A stretch of DNA of 64,000 bases from Thuidium tamariscinum (taxonomy: Eukaryota; Streptophyta; Bryopsida; Hypnales; Thuidiaceae), in contig OX344752.2 in NCBI GenBank assembly GCA_947034885.2, positions 10,788,001-10,852,000 on the forward strand, read 5' to 3'. The translations under genes were made by a program, and so were the position numbers. The notes under the pieces are model-generated. The model was given only the letters and a program-made list of their open reading frames with translations. It searched no databases and was not told the DNA's origin. Below are positions 49,476 through 63,174 of the stretch, in pieces (position 1 is the first letter of the stretch; the number at the start of each line of letters is the position of its first letter).

Positions 49476-51422
49476 TCAGGTGAGTGCCTGAGTGGTTCAC
49501 TGCGCGGAGCGCTGCTCAATTCTTATTACGTTAAGGCCGTCTTCGCCTTGCTGCGCGCACTGCATTGCCTTCCCTCCACACTCAATCTCGTTTGTCAAAG
49601 AGTACATTCGCGCACTGTAGCATGATTTTACGCTGTCTCTTCTTCAGTAGACTTATAATTGTGATGATCCATTCGATCAGCAAGCGATGGTGGAAAGCTT
49701 TGTGCCACATGAAGAAGACAACTCGGGAATGCAAGGGCGCGGCATGAAGTGAAAAGGAGTGGCAATGCCATACGCTATTTGCCGAGGATCCGAGCTTTTC
49801 CTGGCGCTAGGGTTAGAGGATTGACGCTGATGTCTGCGGTGCGGCTTTAATTGCTTCGGAGTGACAGCGACGCTCGTGGGGATCAAGAGGCTTGGATGGA
49901 GTGCCGTGAAGAAATGATGTACTTCCAAGGTCACCGGCCTTGTCCATTGCAATTGAATTCAAACTTTTCTGATGTGACTCTTGCGTGCTCTGGTTGAATC
50001 GTCAGTGATCGAATTCCTGTCGTTTTGTTGCATTCTGTGAGTCGTGGTCGTTGATTATTGCTCATTCTGTAGGGGAGTGTTAGTTGCATTCCGAGAGGGA
50101 TGTTTGTTTGGCTTCATCGAAGGAAACTGGAAAAAAAAAGCTTACGGGATTTATCTTCATAATCAGTGTAAGAGTGTTCTTCGATCTGTTAATGTGAAGT
50201 ACTCTGCAGCGAAGGAGATTTCAAATTTGTTCAGAGATCGCATAATTTATGGTGTTGATGCTAAGCCAAACGGTTGTCCTCGGGAGTTACGTTAATTGCA
50301 GTTCATTGCTGGCTCCTCCGGTTGGCGTCGTCATATGACGCTCTTTCGGTGGGGTATATTAATTGAGAGCGCTTCGTTTAGAGTCCGCTTATCGAGTTGA
50401 ATGTAGTACTGTCACGACAGTGTAGGAATAATAAGTTAGAGATCTGTCGCAACAAACTTTGTTGCAATGGAGTAGTGAATTACGTCTGCTTCCGCGCGCC
50501 TCATAGTGAATGGATGCGTGGTGATATGAGTATGCAGGCAATCTCGCTGAATTTCGTAATCTAGAAGAAGTCATGTTACTCCAAGAATAGGCGTAGGGAC
50601 GGATTCGGATACGCCAGCGGACATTCCATGACGTCTATGTCCGATGTTGTGACGATGTTCAGAGGAGAATCGGAGAGGGAAGACAATGGCAGATTTGACC
50701 GATTTTCCAGAGCGACAATTGCTAATTATTTGATTTATTTATATGCTTGCACATTAGAGGCAGAGAGGTATTGCGTAATGGTCAGGATCGTTAATTTTGC
50801 ACTGTACTCTATCCTCTATCATCGTGTACTTACTATATCCGTCTTCCGTCGGCACGGGTGGTGCATTCATTCGATCGGTCGATCGATCGCAGTAGTCTCA
50901 TTTCTCTTCGACACAGATTGCACACTGTAAATTCTTCTCGATCGTTTGCTGTACAGTACTGCAGGGATTGAATGATTGACCAAGATTCTCTCGCTTGAAT
51001 GCACTGTTTTGAACAATGTGGCGGCTGAAAGCGCCTACAAATTCTTTCTATGCAATTATGCCGCGCGCATTCCACTCTGACTGGCCATGGTTCTGAGTAT
51101 TTTGGTGTGCGTGGATATTTCCGCGTTAGTTCTGTAATTCATATATGTGATCGTTTTATATTCTGCCACAGATCGTGCTGCGTCGAATGGGTTAAGATTC
51201 TTAGGATAGCGAAACTCTTCAGTTTCTAAAGCGGAGGAAGGTGACAAGCCAAATGGCTCTCTGCATTCAATCGTATGGCAGAAAAAGAAAAATGGAGTTC
51301 ATGAAGTAACTTTTTTACATAAACCAAGTGGATTTTGGATTAAATCTCGCATGTGAAACACGCTATGTTTAACTAAACTGCTTATAAGGATCGAGTGCAA
51401 CTGTACAATTGTAGTAATCATC

Positions 51423-54400
51423 ATGGCGGATGTCGGACCTTCTTCGGACTACGGATTACAGGTACTCCATCTTACAAAATGAAGTCAGGTTTGTTCACAG
51501 GAACGTAATTTATGTCATCGACGGACGAGGGAATATTCTTTGAGAGACAGAGAGAGCTTTGAATACTCAGATTTTGTCTCCAGCTCCGTACGGATATTAT
51601 CAAACATTCTTTAACTAGTGCGGCTTCCTCTGGTGCGGAAGAGAAATAGAAGACTCAATTGAAGCTGCAATAGATTTTTTCATGGCTCTGAATATCCTGA
51701 CCTCTTCAAGTGTAGTTAACTACCAGGTTTGCATAGTGGCAATTAAATTGTGGAATTCAAAAATATTCTATCTGCGGATTCGTAGCTGATTATAAGAGTT
51801 GGAGTGAGGTTTTGCAACGCAGGAAAACACGCAAATTAGGACGATTCTATTTTTGGCATTTCAGAGCTTTGGGGTGGTCTATGGGGAGCTAGGCACCTCA
51901 CCTCTGTACGTGTTTCGGAACACCTTTTCTGGCAGGCCAAGTTTGCACGAAAGTGATGACGAGATATTGGGCGTCTTGTCCTTTATCTTGTATACGCTGA
52001 CAATCATCCCGCTCATCAAATATGTGTTCATTGTGTTGAGTGCCAGCGACAATGGCGAAGGTGCACAATTCGTACATATTTTCCATAATCCCAGATTGCA
52101 CTGCACTTGTATCTGATTGACTCTGGATGATTGGTGCAGCTTCACGAATTGAAGCCACTGCTTTAAGAATTTGGAGGATGCAATCAGGTCATAACCGTGT
52201 ACCCTGAATCGTGATGTGACTGAACAGGAGGAACGTTTGCTCTCTACTCTCTTTTATGCCGTCATGCCAAGCTCAGCTTATTGCCCAATCAACAAGATGC
52301 TGATTTACAGCTTTCTACTTATAATGTGGAGATTCGTCAACAGACAACGGGTGGATTGAGGGTGAAGGATTTTTTTGAAAAGTTCGAATGGGCTCGAAAG
52401 GGCCTCCTTGTAGTAGTCTTACTCGGGACCTGCATGGTCATAGCGGACGGTGTTTTTACGCCCGCCATGTCAGGTGCGCTGCATTCTCTACGCTTGCCTG
52501 TTTCTGGGCCGCTTCCTATGTCTTTGAAATGCCCCCAAATCATCTGCATTTTCTAACTGATTATTTCAATTTTGTTGCAGTGTTATCAGCTGTTGCAGGT
52601 ATCGAAGTCGCAGTACCGAATCTTCCGGAGGGTAAGTAACAACACCCGCGCTGCTCTCTCCTTATCTTCCCCTCGCGTTAGAAGGTTCAAATTCGGCGAT
52701 TGATGTGTGCCTAACTAACAAGGGTGAGTTATGGGGACAGGTGTAGTTACAGGCCTGTCATGCGGCATTCTAGCGGGCTTATTCTCACTTCAACATCGTG
52801 GCACCCGCCGAGTCGCTTTCTTATTTGCACCAATTGTGCTTTTGTGGCTTTTCTGCATCTCCAGCATTGGGGTATACAACATAGTGGTGTATAATCCACA
52901 GGGAATCTGGGCTGCATTCAATCCAGTGTACATGTACAAGTTCCTAAAACTCACTGGGAAAGCTGGTTGGGCATCCCTCGGTAGTGTCGTCCTGTGCATT
53001 ACAGGTAAGTGCCCTTTTTTTGCATATATGTGATAGGTTTTTCTTGCTAGTACTCAAATCTATGAGAAATTGTACTGCACAATTTATTCCCTCAGTACAA
53101 AAAAGGGAAAACAGAACGCATAACCTACTGGGTTTAATAAGAATTTAGCGAGTGTGCTGTTGTGAAAGGTTTGAATATGTAATCATACAGAAAAAGGCTT
53201 GAGTTCATGTATAACAGGACTGGTCATCGTAACTACTTCTGCTGGTGTATATGTTACAGGAACTGAGGCTATGTTTGCAGATCTTGGTCATTTTAATCAA
53301 CTATCTATCCAGGTATTATTCTAACCTGTCAGAAGAAGTGATGTAATCCGTCGTCTAATTAGTTATAAGTCACTCATGTACTAAAGTTTAGCTCGATATC
53401 ACCTGAGAGACCTGGAAATGGTGGATTAGGTGGACCTATTAATGCCTGTGCACAAAGACCTTATCTCTGCCATTTGCAATTTGATTACAGATTGCATTCG
53501 CCGCAGTGGTGTATCCATCGCTGATGTTGGGATATATTGGGCAAGCTGCTTACTTGACCAAGAACCGGAACGATGTTTCAGAAAGCTTCTACAAGTCGAT
53601 TCCACGTAATCTCAATTCATATCACTGGTTACGTTGGTATGATTGAATTCATGCAACGTGTTTGTTGGCGAACATTACCCTGTGGAAAGTCGGTGCAAAT
53701 CATTTCATTCTGGGATACTTACTAGTGAAGATTTCATATAATGATCAAGCGCACTAGAGGAAAAATTGTATACGTTGTATCAAAATGGGCGCGAGATCGA
53801 GTCTACCCTGTTGTCCGACAGTGGCAATTTGGATTGACAAGTTTCTCTTTATGTCAATGTGCAGAGCCTTTTTTCTGGCCTGTTCTGGTGATCGCAACAC
53901 TGGCAGCTATAGTGGGTAGTCAAGCTGTCATTTCAGCGACTTTTTCAATCATCAAGCAATGCGTATCGCTGTGTTGTTTTCCAAGAGTCAAAGTTATCCA
54001 TACATCACAGGAAATCCATGGCCAAATATACATACCTGAAATCAACTTGTTCCTGTTCGTGTTGTGTATGGCTGTAACAATTGGCTGTAGGAATACCATC
54101 ACTATTGGAAATGCATATGGTATGTACATGCTTTCTAAATTTCAACCAGAGATATCCTTAGAACTCCTATCTCGCTGCAATACGAGTGTTGTTGATTGGT
54201 AATTTACGAAAACCTCTAACAAACGGATAGAATACCAGGTAATTGGGTTGAGTGGCTGAGCTTCTGAGTTGCATGTCTGGGTTCAGTGAGTGAGTTACAG
54301 CTTGGGTGTGATTTAATTGTGTAATAACACGAAAGTATCTATCCCTGAAATGTTTTTTTTTTAATTTCTAATTATTTCAATGTCGAGGAGCCAATAAGTT

Positions 54401-56131
54401 GATTTCGTTGCAGGTCTTGCAGTAATAACAGTAATGCTTGTGACCACATTTCTCATGGCTTTGGTAATATTAATCGTGCGGGGACGACACCTAATTGAAG
54501 CTCTGGGTTTCCTACTAATATTTGGGTCTATTGAGGCACTCTTCATCTCGGTCTCTTTCATGAAATTTCCACAAGGAGGATGGGTTCCGTTGGTGTTGAC
54601 CTCAGTTTTCATGATCGTCATGTTCATATGGAATTATGGGACTTCCAAAAAGTACGAGGCCATGGACAGTGGAATGAAATGGGATTTGATGGTGTCCTCG
54701 AACGCGCTTGACGAAAGGGTTCTTGTCCCCGGTATTGGCCTTTACTACACAGAACTGGCAACGGACGGTGTTCCGCTAGTTTTCTCTAATTTTTACACTC
54801 ATATGCGGGCGTTTCACGAGTTTGTGGTACTGGTCACTATAAAATCTGTTCCAGTGCCTTACATACCTCCACACGAGCGCAATCTCTTCTCACGAATTGG
54901 TCCTAAGCGCTTCCGGCTGTTCAGGTAACTTCAAACCGTTAACTCCCGACTGGTGCAAATTTTCTGGAAAATTGTGGTTTGAAAATTTAATTGGCCAGAG
55001 TGTTACTTTCGAAGTAATTTTGTACAGCTCATCCTTGTGGGATCCTTGTGGGACACTGTCCAGTGAACGGATACGGTAACTCTTTGTTGATACCCTTCCA
55101 TGAGGTCCTCTCAAGTTATGCTTGAATACGAAGATCGTTAAAAAATTGAGCTTCTGTTGATCTATCCGTATTACTGGCAGGTGTACTGTTCGCTATGGGT
55201 ACAAAGACATACCTAAAGCCGATGTGAGGTTTGAGGAGATGCTCTTGGCAGATCTGCGTATCTTCATCTTGGCAGAACACGATGAAGGAGCATACAGCGA
55301 CGAGGGTGAAGCCAATGAGGGAAGGAGACCATTAACATCAACCATTCTCCCAAGGAGCTCAGTTCACCCACTGGAACATGACTCGGATATTCAAATGAGG
55401 CATTTGAAGGGCAAACAACCTCTTGCTTTGGGCTCTGAGGTATCGTCTTCTATTTCCCTTCGTTCTGGTGGTTGTGGGAAGTGTGACTCACTTCTTTGTT
55501 GGTTTCTAACTATGATAGTCTCTCATTCCTGATCCCATAAAGTGGACCAAATAGCATCCTTTTCATCTTACAACAATGGAATTGGATCCAAAATGAACAG
55601 GTTAATGATCTCGAGGAGTCTTCTGTTGCAAGTATTGAGGGAATGGTCCACTACGACTAGCCGCAATTGTATTCGATTTGATGATCTCCATCTTTTGATC
55701 TAAAACCATGCTAGTTCACAAAAGTTTAAACTGGAGTTTCCATTGCAGATGGTGGCACTGATTCAAGCATTGTTTTTTGTTTTTGTTTATGACATCTGAT
55801 GAAGGGCGATGGCAATGAGCACCCTTCACACGCAACTGCTAAGAGGAAAGTGCGTTTCCGAACTGGTAACCTTCAAGATCAAATTCCTTTTCAGAGATCG
55901 GACCAAAGGAAGCGAATGGAGCTCCGAAACCTGGACGAGGAACAGAGAAATGGCGTGGTCTACATTCTGGGTCACTCGTATGTGCAGGCCTCCGGCACAT
56001 CGTCGAGGGCGAAGAAATTCGCTATCAACTATGTTTACGACTTTTTGAGACGGATAAGCAGGGCACCGTCGGTGGAGTTACACATACCTCCAGCAGATTC
56101 CATCGAAATTGGTGTGATCTACGCTGTGTAG
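51423..56131 (+). CDS. HAK/KUP/KT potassium transporter
   Basis: These are proton-coupled high-affinity K+ uptake carriers of plasma or vacuolar membranes. Eleven exons close in frame to 785 residues, the usual length: 51423-51461, 51823-52060, 52228-52473, 52581-52631, 52741-53004, 53260-53312, 53491-53605, 53865-54119, 54414-54924, 55181-55439 and 55805-56131. Landmarks in order are [19 protein letters not shown] (the family signature in the first helix), [102 protein letters not shown] and the cytosolic end [11 protein letters not shown]...[12 protein letters not shown]...IEIGVIYAV. About 12 hydrophobic helices are followed by a long cytosolic tail. Exon 1 is only 13 codons and its identity rests on phase alone; other 5' exons are possible. 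Exon 11 uses GATGAAG as acceptor. The gene runs convergently towards the VFL3 homologue. Confidence 0.95.
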
Positions 56132-56264
56132 ACCGAATCCTCTGGTGTAAACGAACTCTGGTTTCATCATTGCAATTGTGTGAAGGAAATCGATCTCCTC
56201 GAGGAAGAGGGAAGAGGCTCCCCCCACCGGTGTAAATTACAATTAATTTATTTCGGCAGTGAAC

Positions 56265-56434
56265 CATGGGACTCGGGATTCAGTTACTCCAGCTACTATT
56301 ACAGATCAGAAAGAAAACCTTTCTTCAGTGTCTGATACAGAAACACCTGCATGGGACTCAGGATTCCGTTACCCCAGCTACTATTACAGATCCGAATGAA
56401 AACCTTTCTTCAGTGTCTGATACAGAAACACCTG
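56265..56434 (+). repeat. 85-bp tandem duplication after the KUP stop codon
   Basis: Two adjacent 85-bp units start with CATGGGACTCRGGATTCMG at 56265 and 56350. They end in GTCTGATACAGAAACACCTG and differ at only a few positions. Two frames of the unit read as protein-like peptides (PATITD..NLSSVSDTETPA), but 85 is not a multiple of three, so no long ORF results. It probably lies in the 3' UTR. Confidence 0.88.
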
Positions 56435-56892
56435 CATAGACTGTAATTTACAAAAGCCTTGATGCAGACTGTAGTTGCCATAGCTCTTTTGTCGTTCAAT
56501 CTGAAACCGAACAAGTGGAACCGTTACTGTTTTCTCCCATGCCACCTGCTCTACCATCGTTCAGTGGGTACTATGACTGCATTTTGCGAAGGATTTGGCA
56601 AATCCTTGTAATGAGATCAGACAATCATGTAGCTGAGAAAAGCCATTTGTATCGAAGGAGACAGTACCACTACAGAAAAATCAAAGAAATTTGGTCAATG
56701 CTCATAATGTGGTCCATGTTATGAGCATGGTCCAAATTCATATTACACTCAGACGCTCTCTACTTGCGTTCTACAATTGTGAACATTGTTTTTAATGTTT
56801 TTCCTTCAAGGCTGACAAAAGTGAGTGGTTTTGCTCCCCTCTAGGAACTTACACAAATAAGGGCCTGGGTGTAGTGGACTCTGAAACCGTAA

Positions 56893-57209
56893 CTAATCCC
56901 ACCAAGGTCCAAAAAATTTGAAAGAATTTGGGTTAGAGGCATCTTCTTTTTGCTTTTCAAGGCAAATTTTGAGGGGACGAGCATTCCATTGAAAACAGTT
57001 TACTAATCCCACCAAGGTCCGAAAAATTTGAAACAATTTGGGTTAGAAGCATGCTCTTCTTGCTTTTTGAGGCAAATTTTGAGGGGACGAGCATCCCATT
57101 GAAAACAGTTTACTAATCCCACCAAGGTCCAAAAAATATGAAACAACTTGGGTTAGAAGCATACTCCTCTTGCCGTGCAAAACAAACTTTGAGGGGACGA
57201 GCTCCCCAA
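56893..57209 (+). repeat. 110-bp tandem repeat, nearly three copies
   Basis: Units start at CTAATCCCACCAAGGTCC at 56893, 57003 and 57113 and share TTTGAGGGGACGAGC and CCATTGAAAACAGTTTA. Copies one and two are close. The third diverges and is cut off after GGACGAGC. It lies between the 3' ends of two genes and has no known family. Confidence 0.88.
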
Positions 57210-57490
57210 AAGGATACCAACGCTTCACAGGTCGCTTTACGTACACCCACTCTAGATAGCCAGTGCAAACTCGGCGCCTCCTCCCCCTGGGAAGTAGGCA
57301 ATGACTGCAGACGAGTTGAATCAAATAGGGTGATCGTACAACAATATTGATTCCAATAATGAAATGAAATCGATGACTGTTCGCTCAATAACCTACAGAC
57401 CTTGTTGCAATTGATCATTCCTCCCGTCACTTCTTGGTTCACTTGCAGACACGAAAAAAATTCTGTAATTGGAAACTCTCCTACCGCATT

Positions 57491-60400
57491 CTACTTTTGG
57501 GCTGCTCTGGCTTTGGCACTTCTAAGAAAATTCTTGAGAGCGTACAGCCTTGAGTCAATATCCCTAACTTCCTGGTCATCATCGTAGGATCTCTCCACCA
57601 TGACATCAAACATTCCTGTTGCATACAAGCATGCATCACAAAGATGTTTAAAAGATAATCACAATTTCACGACGTATATAATACATGGATGCTGAAACAT
57701 GTTACTTGGCGTCAATTAAGCTGATTGTAAGAATTCGACCACTCTAATAATGCTACCCTCGCCACATGTCAACCAAACCCTTGATTGGATGATAACGAAC
57801 AGTGTAGCCGATAAAAGGGGTTTCAGTAGGGTTGCTAACACTATTAGGTGACCTATAACTAATATTATAGTAAATGACAGATGAAAGATGAAAGCTGGGT
57901 ATGTCAATTTTCTCACCTGATTTGTCTATGGAGGATGCATCACCGTGGAAGTCCTTCAAACTACCACTTGTACCACGCGACTCAGAACAACTAATGTCAA
58001 AACCTTCCATCCTTGCAAACCTTCAAATATGAATGAACAATTAGTCTGAGCCCCACGTCCCTTATATGACGTCTATTAGATCGTATGGGTAACTTTAGAA
58101 ATATCTTCACGCGAAATCACACAATGACAGCAATCAACAAGTCATACTTGTGGAGTTTTGCTTTTACGTCTCTCAAAACGGTGCCTGGAGAGCTGGCCCT
58201 CGAACCACGCCTTGAACCTAAGTGTTCCACTACCTGCAAACAACCATTTTGCGGTTAACAAAGGAATGCATTCGGAGTTTCACAGAGACCATGTCTAGGG
58301 TTAACGATTAGAGATTATATTGGCATCATGTTGGTCGTTGAGACCCAAAGGACATACATTGAAGAAGTCGGTGGTCACCGAATTTTTTAATGAACCCTCT
58401 ACGCAGTACAACCTTGTCAATTTTTACTTGACTGGGAAAAATTATCAGATTCTCTTACAGGCTCATGCTCATCATCAGTAGTGAAGCATCGCGGAGTTGA
58501 TGCCGAACCGGAACCCTTATTGACAAGTCCTCGCATTGGCTGGAGTCCAATATTCCTACTCCTGCAAAGGTTCTGCAAGAAATCTTAGGAAGAATGACGC
58601 AAAAACATAATTCATAAGTAAACAGGTTCCTGGAATAAACATTACCAAACAGGCGACGGACTGATGTTCTCTCGCGCATAACGATGACTCTCCTGAGATG
58701 TTTTGCTCCTTCCTAATTTCGAGCTCGTCTGAGTCTGGGGCACCAATTTGAACGAATCAGAAAAGCAATTGAAAGGATAGCTAAGCTCAAGAATAAAACA
58801 CGCTAAAATCTGATATACGGTACTTAGAAAGACTGAAGTACCTCAACAGGAGATGCAGCTCTGTTTGAGGCACTCAATGGCTCAAGACCATGGCGAGCAC
58901 TCTTTGTCAACACCGAGCGTTGTCTCCCAATTCCAGAAATCTCTCTGCTCACAAGTATGAATACTCCTTAGTTATCAGAGAAGTTGCATGGTTAATATGC
59001 TAATCTGAGAGATAGATTCTCACATTAATGATGCATTCACGAGGTTTGATTAAAAGGCATATGCTATGACCTCACAACTGACAAGAGAGGAAATTGAAAC
59101 TCAATTGTCAAGGAACATCTCTAGATACTCACCTGGCATATGGATCTTCTGATCTCGCTGACGATGGCCGGGAATGTATGTCACGAATGGGTCTCCGCTC
59201 CCCAGGAGAACGTCCTCTGACATCGATACTCCCCTCTCGAGACTGAATGCGGGAGTATCTAAAAGAAGGGCAAGAGGATGGTCGGGAGGATGGTCGGGAG
59301 CCTGCAAAATTAATCATATAACACAGGGTGTTACCACACTAAAGAGACGCAGGCAGTAATGAATACTGCCGGTTCTAGTGCACATGGCATGAATGATAAA
59401 CAAAGTTCTTCCTTCTTCCCAATTTCATGTGCTTCCAAACAATAGTGCCCAGAAGACACTTGCTTCTTCATTGCCATGTCATCTTCAATGTGGCACATTG
59501 CATGCCTAGAGCATGAAAAAATGAAAAAAGAAGTACTAAATCTCTTGTGCCAATCCTCTATTAAAGTGGTTACTTGCTCAAATAGATCGGTGACAGGCTT
59601 CCTCTAGTTTCTCTCTAGTATAATGAGCCTCTTAATTGTTAAGTTGGTCCCCGATTCATATCTTATGGTTAATATGCAGTTGTCAACTTAGTCCGTGAGA
59701 AGCACTTTCTTAAAACTACCGTCAATATTTCTATGACTGCATGTCAATGATTGAGCAAACTAAAGGTTTTGCTTACCAGGGGGAGTTTTCCGCCGTTTTC
59801 CTGTCGGCGTAGCTGTGCGAGTTGACATAGGAGATGGTCTTCGGTGTCCATTAGGAATTCCACCACCCACTCTGGTAGATGGCGCTGAAAAAGTGTCCCT
59901 GACAGATCATTGAAATCTTTAAGCGGAGATATCTACCTTGAAAGGGAATCACCATGTTGCACTTTCTAGAGGTGCAGAGCATTGAAGGTTCCCTCTGAAG
60001 AAAAGCTAATCGCAAGGCAAAATTTAATAAAACTACACACTAAATCGGTGACTTGTCAAAAATGAACCTGGGTCTTGTGCGAGATGGAGGCAGGTCTCTG
60101 GACCCTTGAATCTTCAATCTGCATTCAAGCAGATAAGATTACAAAACATGGACAGCGTATATATATTAGCTACTGATGACTTGAAATATTACATAGACTT
60201 AGCTATGGCGACAGTCATGCTCTGTCCTTAAATAGCAAAGAATATCAACAAGTCCAGATTAATTCAGCGCTTATATTTAATGTACCTCCTCTTCAAAATG
60301 TCAAGTTCACTTTCTGACTCTCGTACCTTCACCCGTAACTTCTTCTCTGAATCTCGTAGATTCCTTACCTGGGCAACCAACGTTCCTGAGGACTTAGCAT

Positions 60401-63174
60401 ATTTCTTCCAATTGACACTGAGTTAAAATGGATGCGACAAAACAATTTTTTGTATGGAACCAAGAGAGAGTATTATGACCACATGCATGTCAAATTTGCA
60501 TGAATCTCTGCAGACCACCTCATTTCGAAGACTCGCAAATTCGACAGATCAAGCATACAATGCCATTACCTGTTCTATAAGGACGGTATTGTCTCCTGCT
60601 AACCGAGTGACCGCTTTCCGATGCACGTTGCGCTCACTTCGGATGTCCTCCTACACCTCCACAGAATAGTAACATCACAGAAGAATTCATATTGACTCAC
60701 TAAAACTGGCTCAACATGATTCGCGAAACAGACACTAGATAAGGATTTTTATCCGAACATGAAGGAAAAATTTAGGTTAGGACAGGCACATCATCAAAAA
60801 TGATGGCGTAATACCCACACGGCTTCACAGCCGGTGAAAATTAACTAACCTTAATCATCTCGGGGCTTAGCAGATCCAAAGAGCAGCCAGTACTTTCAGT
60901 ACGAACGCACAGAGAGATAACCAACCTGTGAAAAGCATAAACCCAAAATGACAATGGGTCCAATTCAAACAAAGTGCCGACACCCTCCATTTTAACGCAA
61001 GTCATACTGCTCAAGAATGAACAATTCCCTTCATTGCAAGTGCAGAGTAGATAGTAAGGTCTGCAGGTTTCTAACCTGTATTTGATCCAGTCTTGCGCGC
61101 AACATTTGTGTTTCCTTTTTCACGTCTTTCTGCAGTCGATGCCTCTCTTTGAGTACGATGAACCCAACTCTTTATCGTCAATGAATAAAAGAAATAATAA
61201 CACGATGGTGTAACAAACGTCTATTGAGAAAGCAAGTTCCGTAAAATCCTCAAATTTTCATGACGACGGTAAAATATTTTTAATCCTTCAAAAATGAGAT
61301 AAATCGACCAACCTTAGCTTCGATTCTGGAAAATAGGAGATCGCACTTCTTTTGAGTGAGGGCAAGTTCTTTCTGGAGCTTCATTCGCTCTTCGTCACCC
61401 TCTCTGCTCGAATAACAGAGAAGTAACAAACAATCGGGGCAATCGTGAGAGATAAACAGGTGTGAAAACAAGAATTCTTAAGCCGCATTACTTAAGGAGA
61501 GGGACAAGACCGTCCTTAAAAATTATTGGAGTGATGAAACTGATGAGCATTCCTAAGAAATCACAAATCAACCTTGAAACTCAAAGTGCAGGAACATTAG
61601 ACATCGTCCATTATTCACCGATGTACCTTCGGTCGGTTTGCGTGCCATAACCGAACATCCTGTATGAGTCCTCCATGCAAGAAAGCTGCAAGGAAGACAC
61701 CAAGACACTTAGGAAATTTGATAAGGCGCCTGGAAATTATCACAGATAAAGCACTACAGCAGAAATCCACATGTAAACAATAAATAGCTTCACCTGAGCT
61801 GTGAGCAGAGAATTTTCCTCCCTTAGTCTCCTAATCTCAGCACAGTCGGGATCAGTGCGAAAGGAATCATCGTCATCGAGCAATTCATGACGATTCTGGT
61901 CCGTCCTCTTTTGTAGCTGAGCCTTAACTTCTTCCAGTTCATCCCGCAGACGACGAATGGTGCGTTTCAATGCCTCTGGTTCGGGATTATCCTCGTGCAA
62001 TAGAGGCAGGGGGTAATGAACTCTGCATAAAAGAAATTGAAATCGATTGACTCAGAACCGAAATGGTCAAATGGAGGAATCATTTGAAATATATTATGAA
62101 GCTTCAAGGAAGGTACCAAATATACCAAACTAAGGAGGAACCATATCCTACAATTAAAAATGGCAAAGAAAATGATTTGGATGTTAAAATATTTGGCTAT
62201 GAGCTTGCAAAGTGGATTTCCTATTTTCACTGTCGGGACTGCAGGTTTGATGTGAATACGACACCAATATGGTAAGCAAAGCAATCGCAGTTTAATCTAA
62301 GAATGCAGAGAAGAGGGGCACCTATCAAACTCCCCAGTGTAGGTGAGGATGAGATATCGTTTATTACTTGTCGCGCTTCGGAGGGCCTGGCATCCCATCT
62401 CACGCAACTTCCTGCTTCATATCCCCAGAGGCTAGTCTCAGTTGGACAAAACCGAGCTGAATACGGACAAACTAGGAGCAATATGGAAAGAAGGGTCCTT
62501 CCTCTACATTTCATGGCAATGGCGTGGAATTGCAAGCGCATGTTTCAGACCTAATGAGCTGAAATCATTGGTCTCAAGAAATGCACCAAAATGGAATAAT
62601 TTCGGGTATTTTCAACGCATTCAATCTCCTCAGAATATTGAAATGGAGAATCATTTGGCTTCCACAACGAGAAAGTGGGCACCTCATTTCAGTCTCTCAT
62701 CATCATCAGCTCTGGGTAAATTTGCAACTCTTAAGATGAAATGTCTCACCTATTCTTCAGCAGTTCAAAGTCTTGGTAAGTTAACAGGTCCACAAACACG
62801 GCGTCTGATTCCTGTAATATAGCAGACCGGAGCATCTTCACGAACACAGAGAATTTCTTAAAGTTTCCTGTCTTTTGAGTGATCTCTTCGATGTCTGCCC
62901 AATCGCAGGCCACAATCATACAACAACCAACCTGCTCATGATTCTGTATGCAAAGCGGATTCACAATAATGGAGAATAACGAGATTCTTACAAGGATTTG
63001 AGTTGAAAACTTACATCTCGCCGTGAAGTCCCCACGCCACCGGGAACCATCGGATTTGTGCTCCGCCTCCACACACAGAGTATCCCCCGGAGCCAAAGAC
63101 ACAGTCAGCAAATACTGAACATTTTGAAATACAATTTCCACCACCTGCTCGAACTCCGACCCGTGGTTGCTCAT
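57491..63174 (-). CDS. VFL3: VFL3/CCDC61 homologue, centriole/basal-body protein
   Basis: VFL3 in Chlamydomonas and CCDC61 in animals are SAS-6/XRCC4-superfamily proteins needed for correct basal-body number, orientation and attached fibres. In a moss this would act in sperm. Nineteen exons on the minus strand close in frame to 670 residues: 63174-63015, 62894-62750, 62411-62322, 62022-61794, 61685-61627, 61403-61313, 61129-61076, 60650-60570, 60404-60286, 60118-60068, 59994-59953, 59898-59777, 59301-59133, 58944-58842, 58734-58646, 58561-58459, 58233-58148, 58011-57917 and 57615-57491. The head domain (1-145) has SRWRGDFTARYIEEITQKTG, NFKKFSVFVKML, VFVDLLTYQDFELLKNR, KRYLILTYTGEFDR and VHYPLPL. 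A coiled coil (about 150-342) ends VRNLRDSEKKLRVKVRESES. A basic Ser/Arg/Pro-rich region and a C-terminal helix (VRDIDSRLYALKNFL) follow, the family layout. The 5' edge of exon 7 is the least certain boundary. Confidence 0.9.

Larger units (their letters stand above)
42786..51422. other. Long intergenic region, AT-rich then GC-richer near KUP
   Basis: No gene is supported. 43.3-49.0 kb is AT-rich with G- or C-homopolymers near 45496, 47393 and 48343, a short palindrome at 47411 and a 39-bp tandem repeat at 45883. 48.9-49.5 kb has three copies of a ~100-bp repeat. From about 49.5 kb GC rises towards the potassium-transporter gene, and this may include its promoter and 5' UTR exons. A GATCGATC run lies at about 50875. 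The 83-codon ORF at 50044 (VDYCSFCRGVLVAFREGCLF) is not recognised. Confidence 0.5.
56132..57490. other. Spacer between two convergent genes
   Basis: This 1.36-kb spacer holds the 3' UTRs of the potassium transporter and of the VFL3 homologue, plus two tandem arrays listed separately. ORFs on either strand follow the repeats and are not accepted as genes. Confidence 0.6.

Noticed and set aside
55799..55804. ATG at 55799 as the start of a separate small gene
   Set aside because: The ORF is the conserved C terminus of the KUP transporter ([17 protein letters not shown]). The ATG lies in the intron end and the exon begins at 55805 in phase.
60850..60930. Extra exon in the VFL3 gene (frame with TESTGCSLDLL)
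   Set aside because: Its phase does not fit exon 7, whereas exon 7 joins exon 8 directly in phase 0 and continues the coiled coil.
62063..62822. Plus-strand ORFs of 70-126 codons
   Set aside because: They lie antisense to VFL3 exons 2 to 4 and have no independent coding features.
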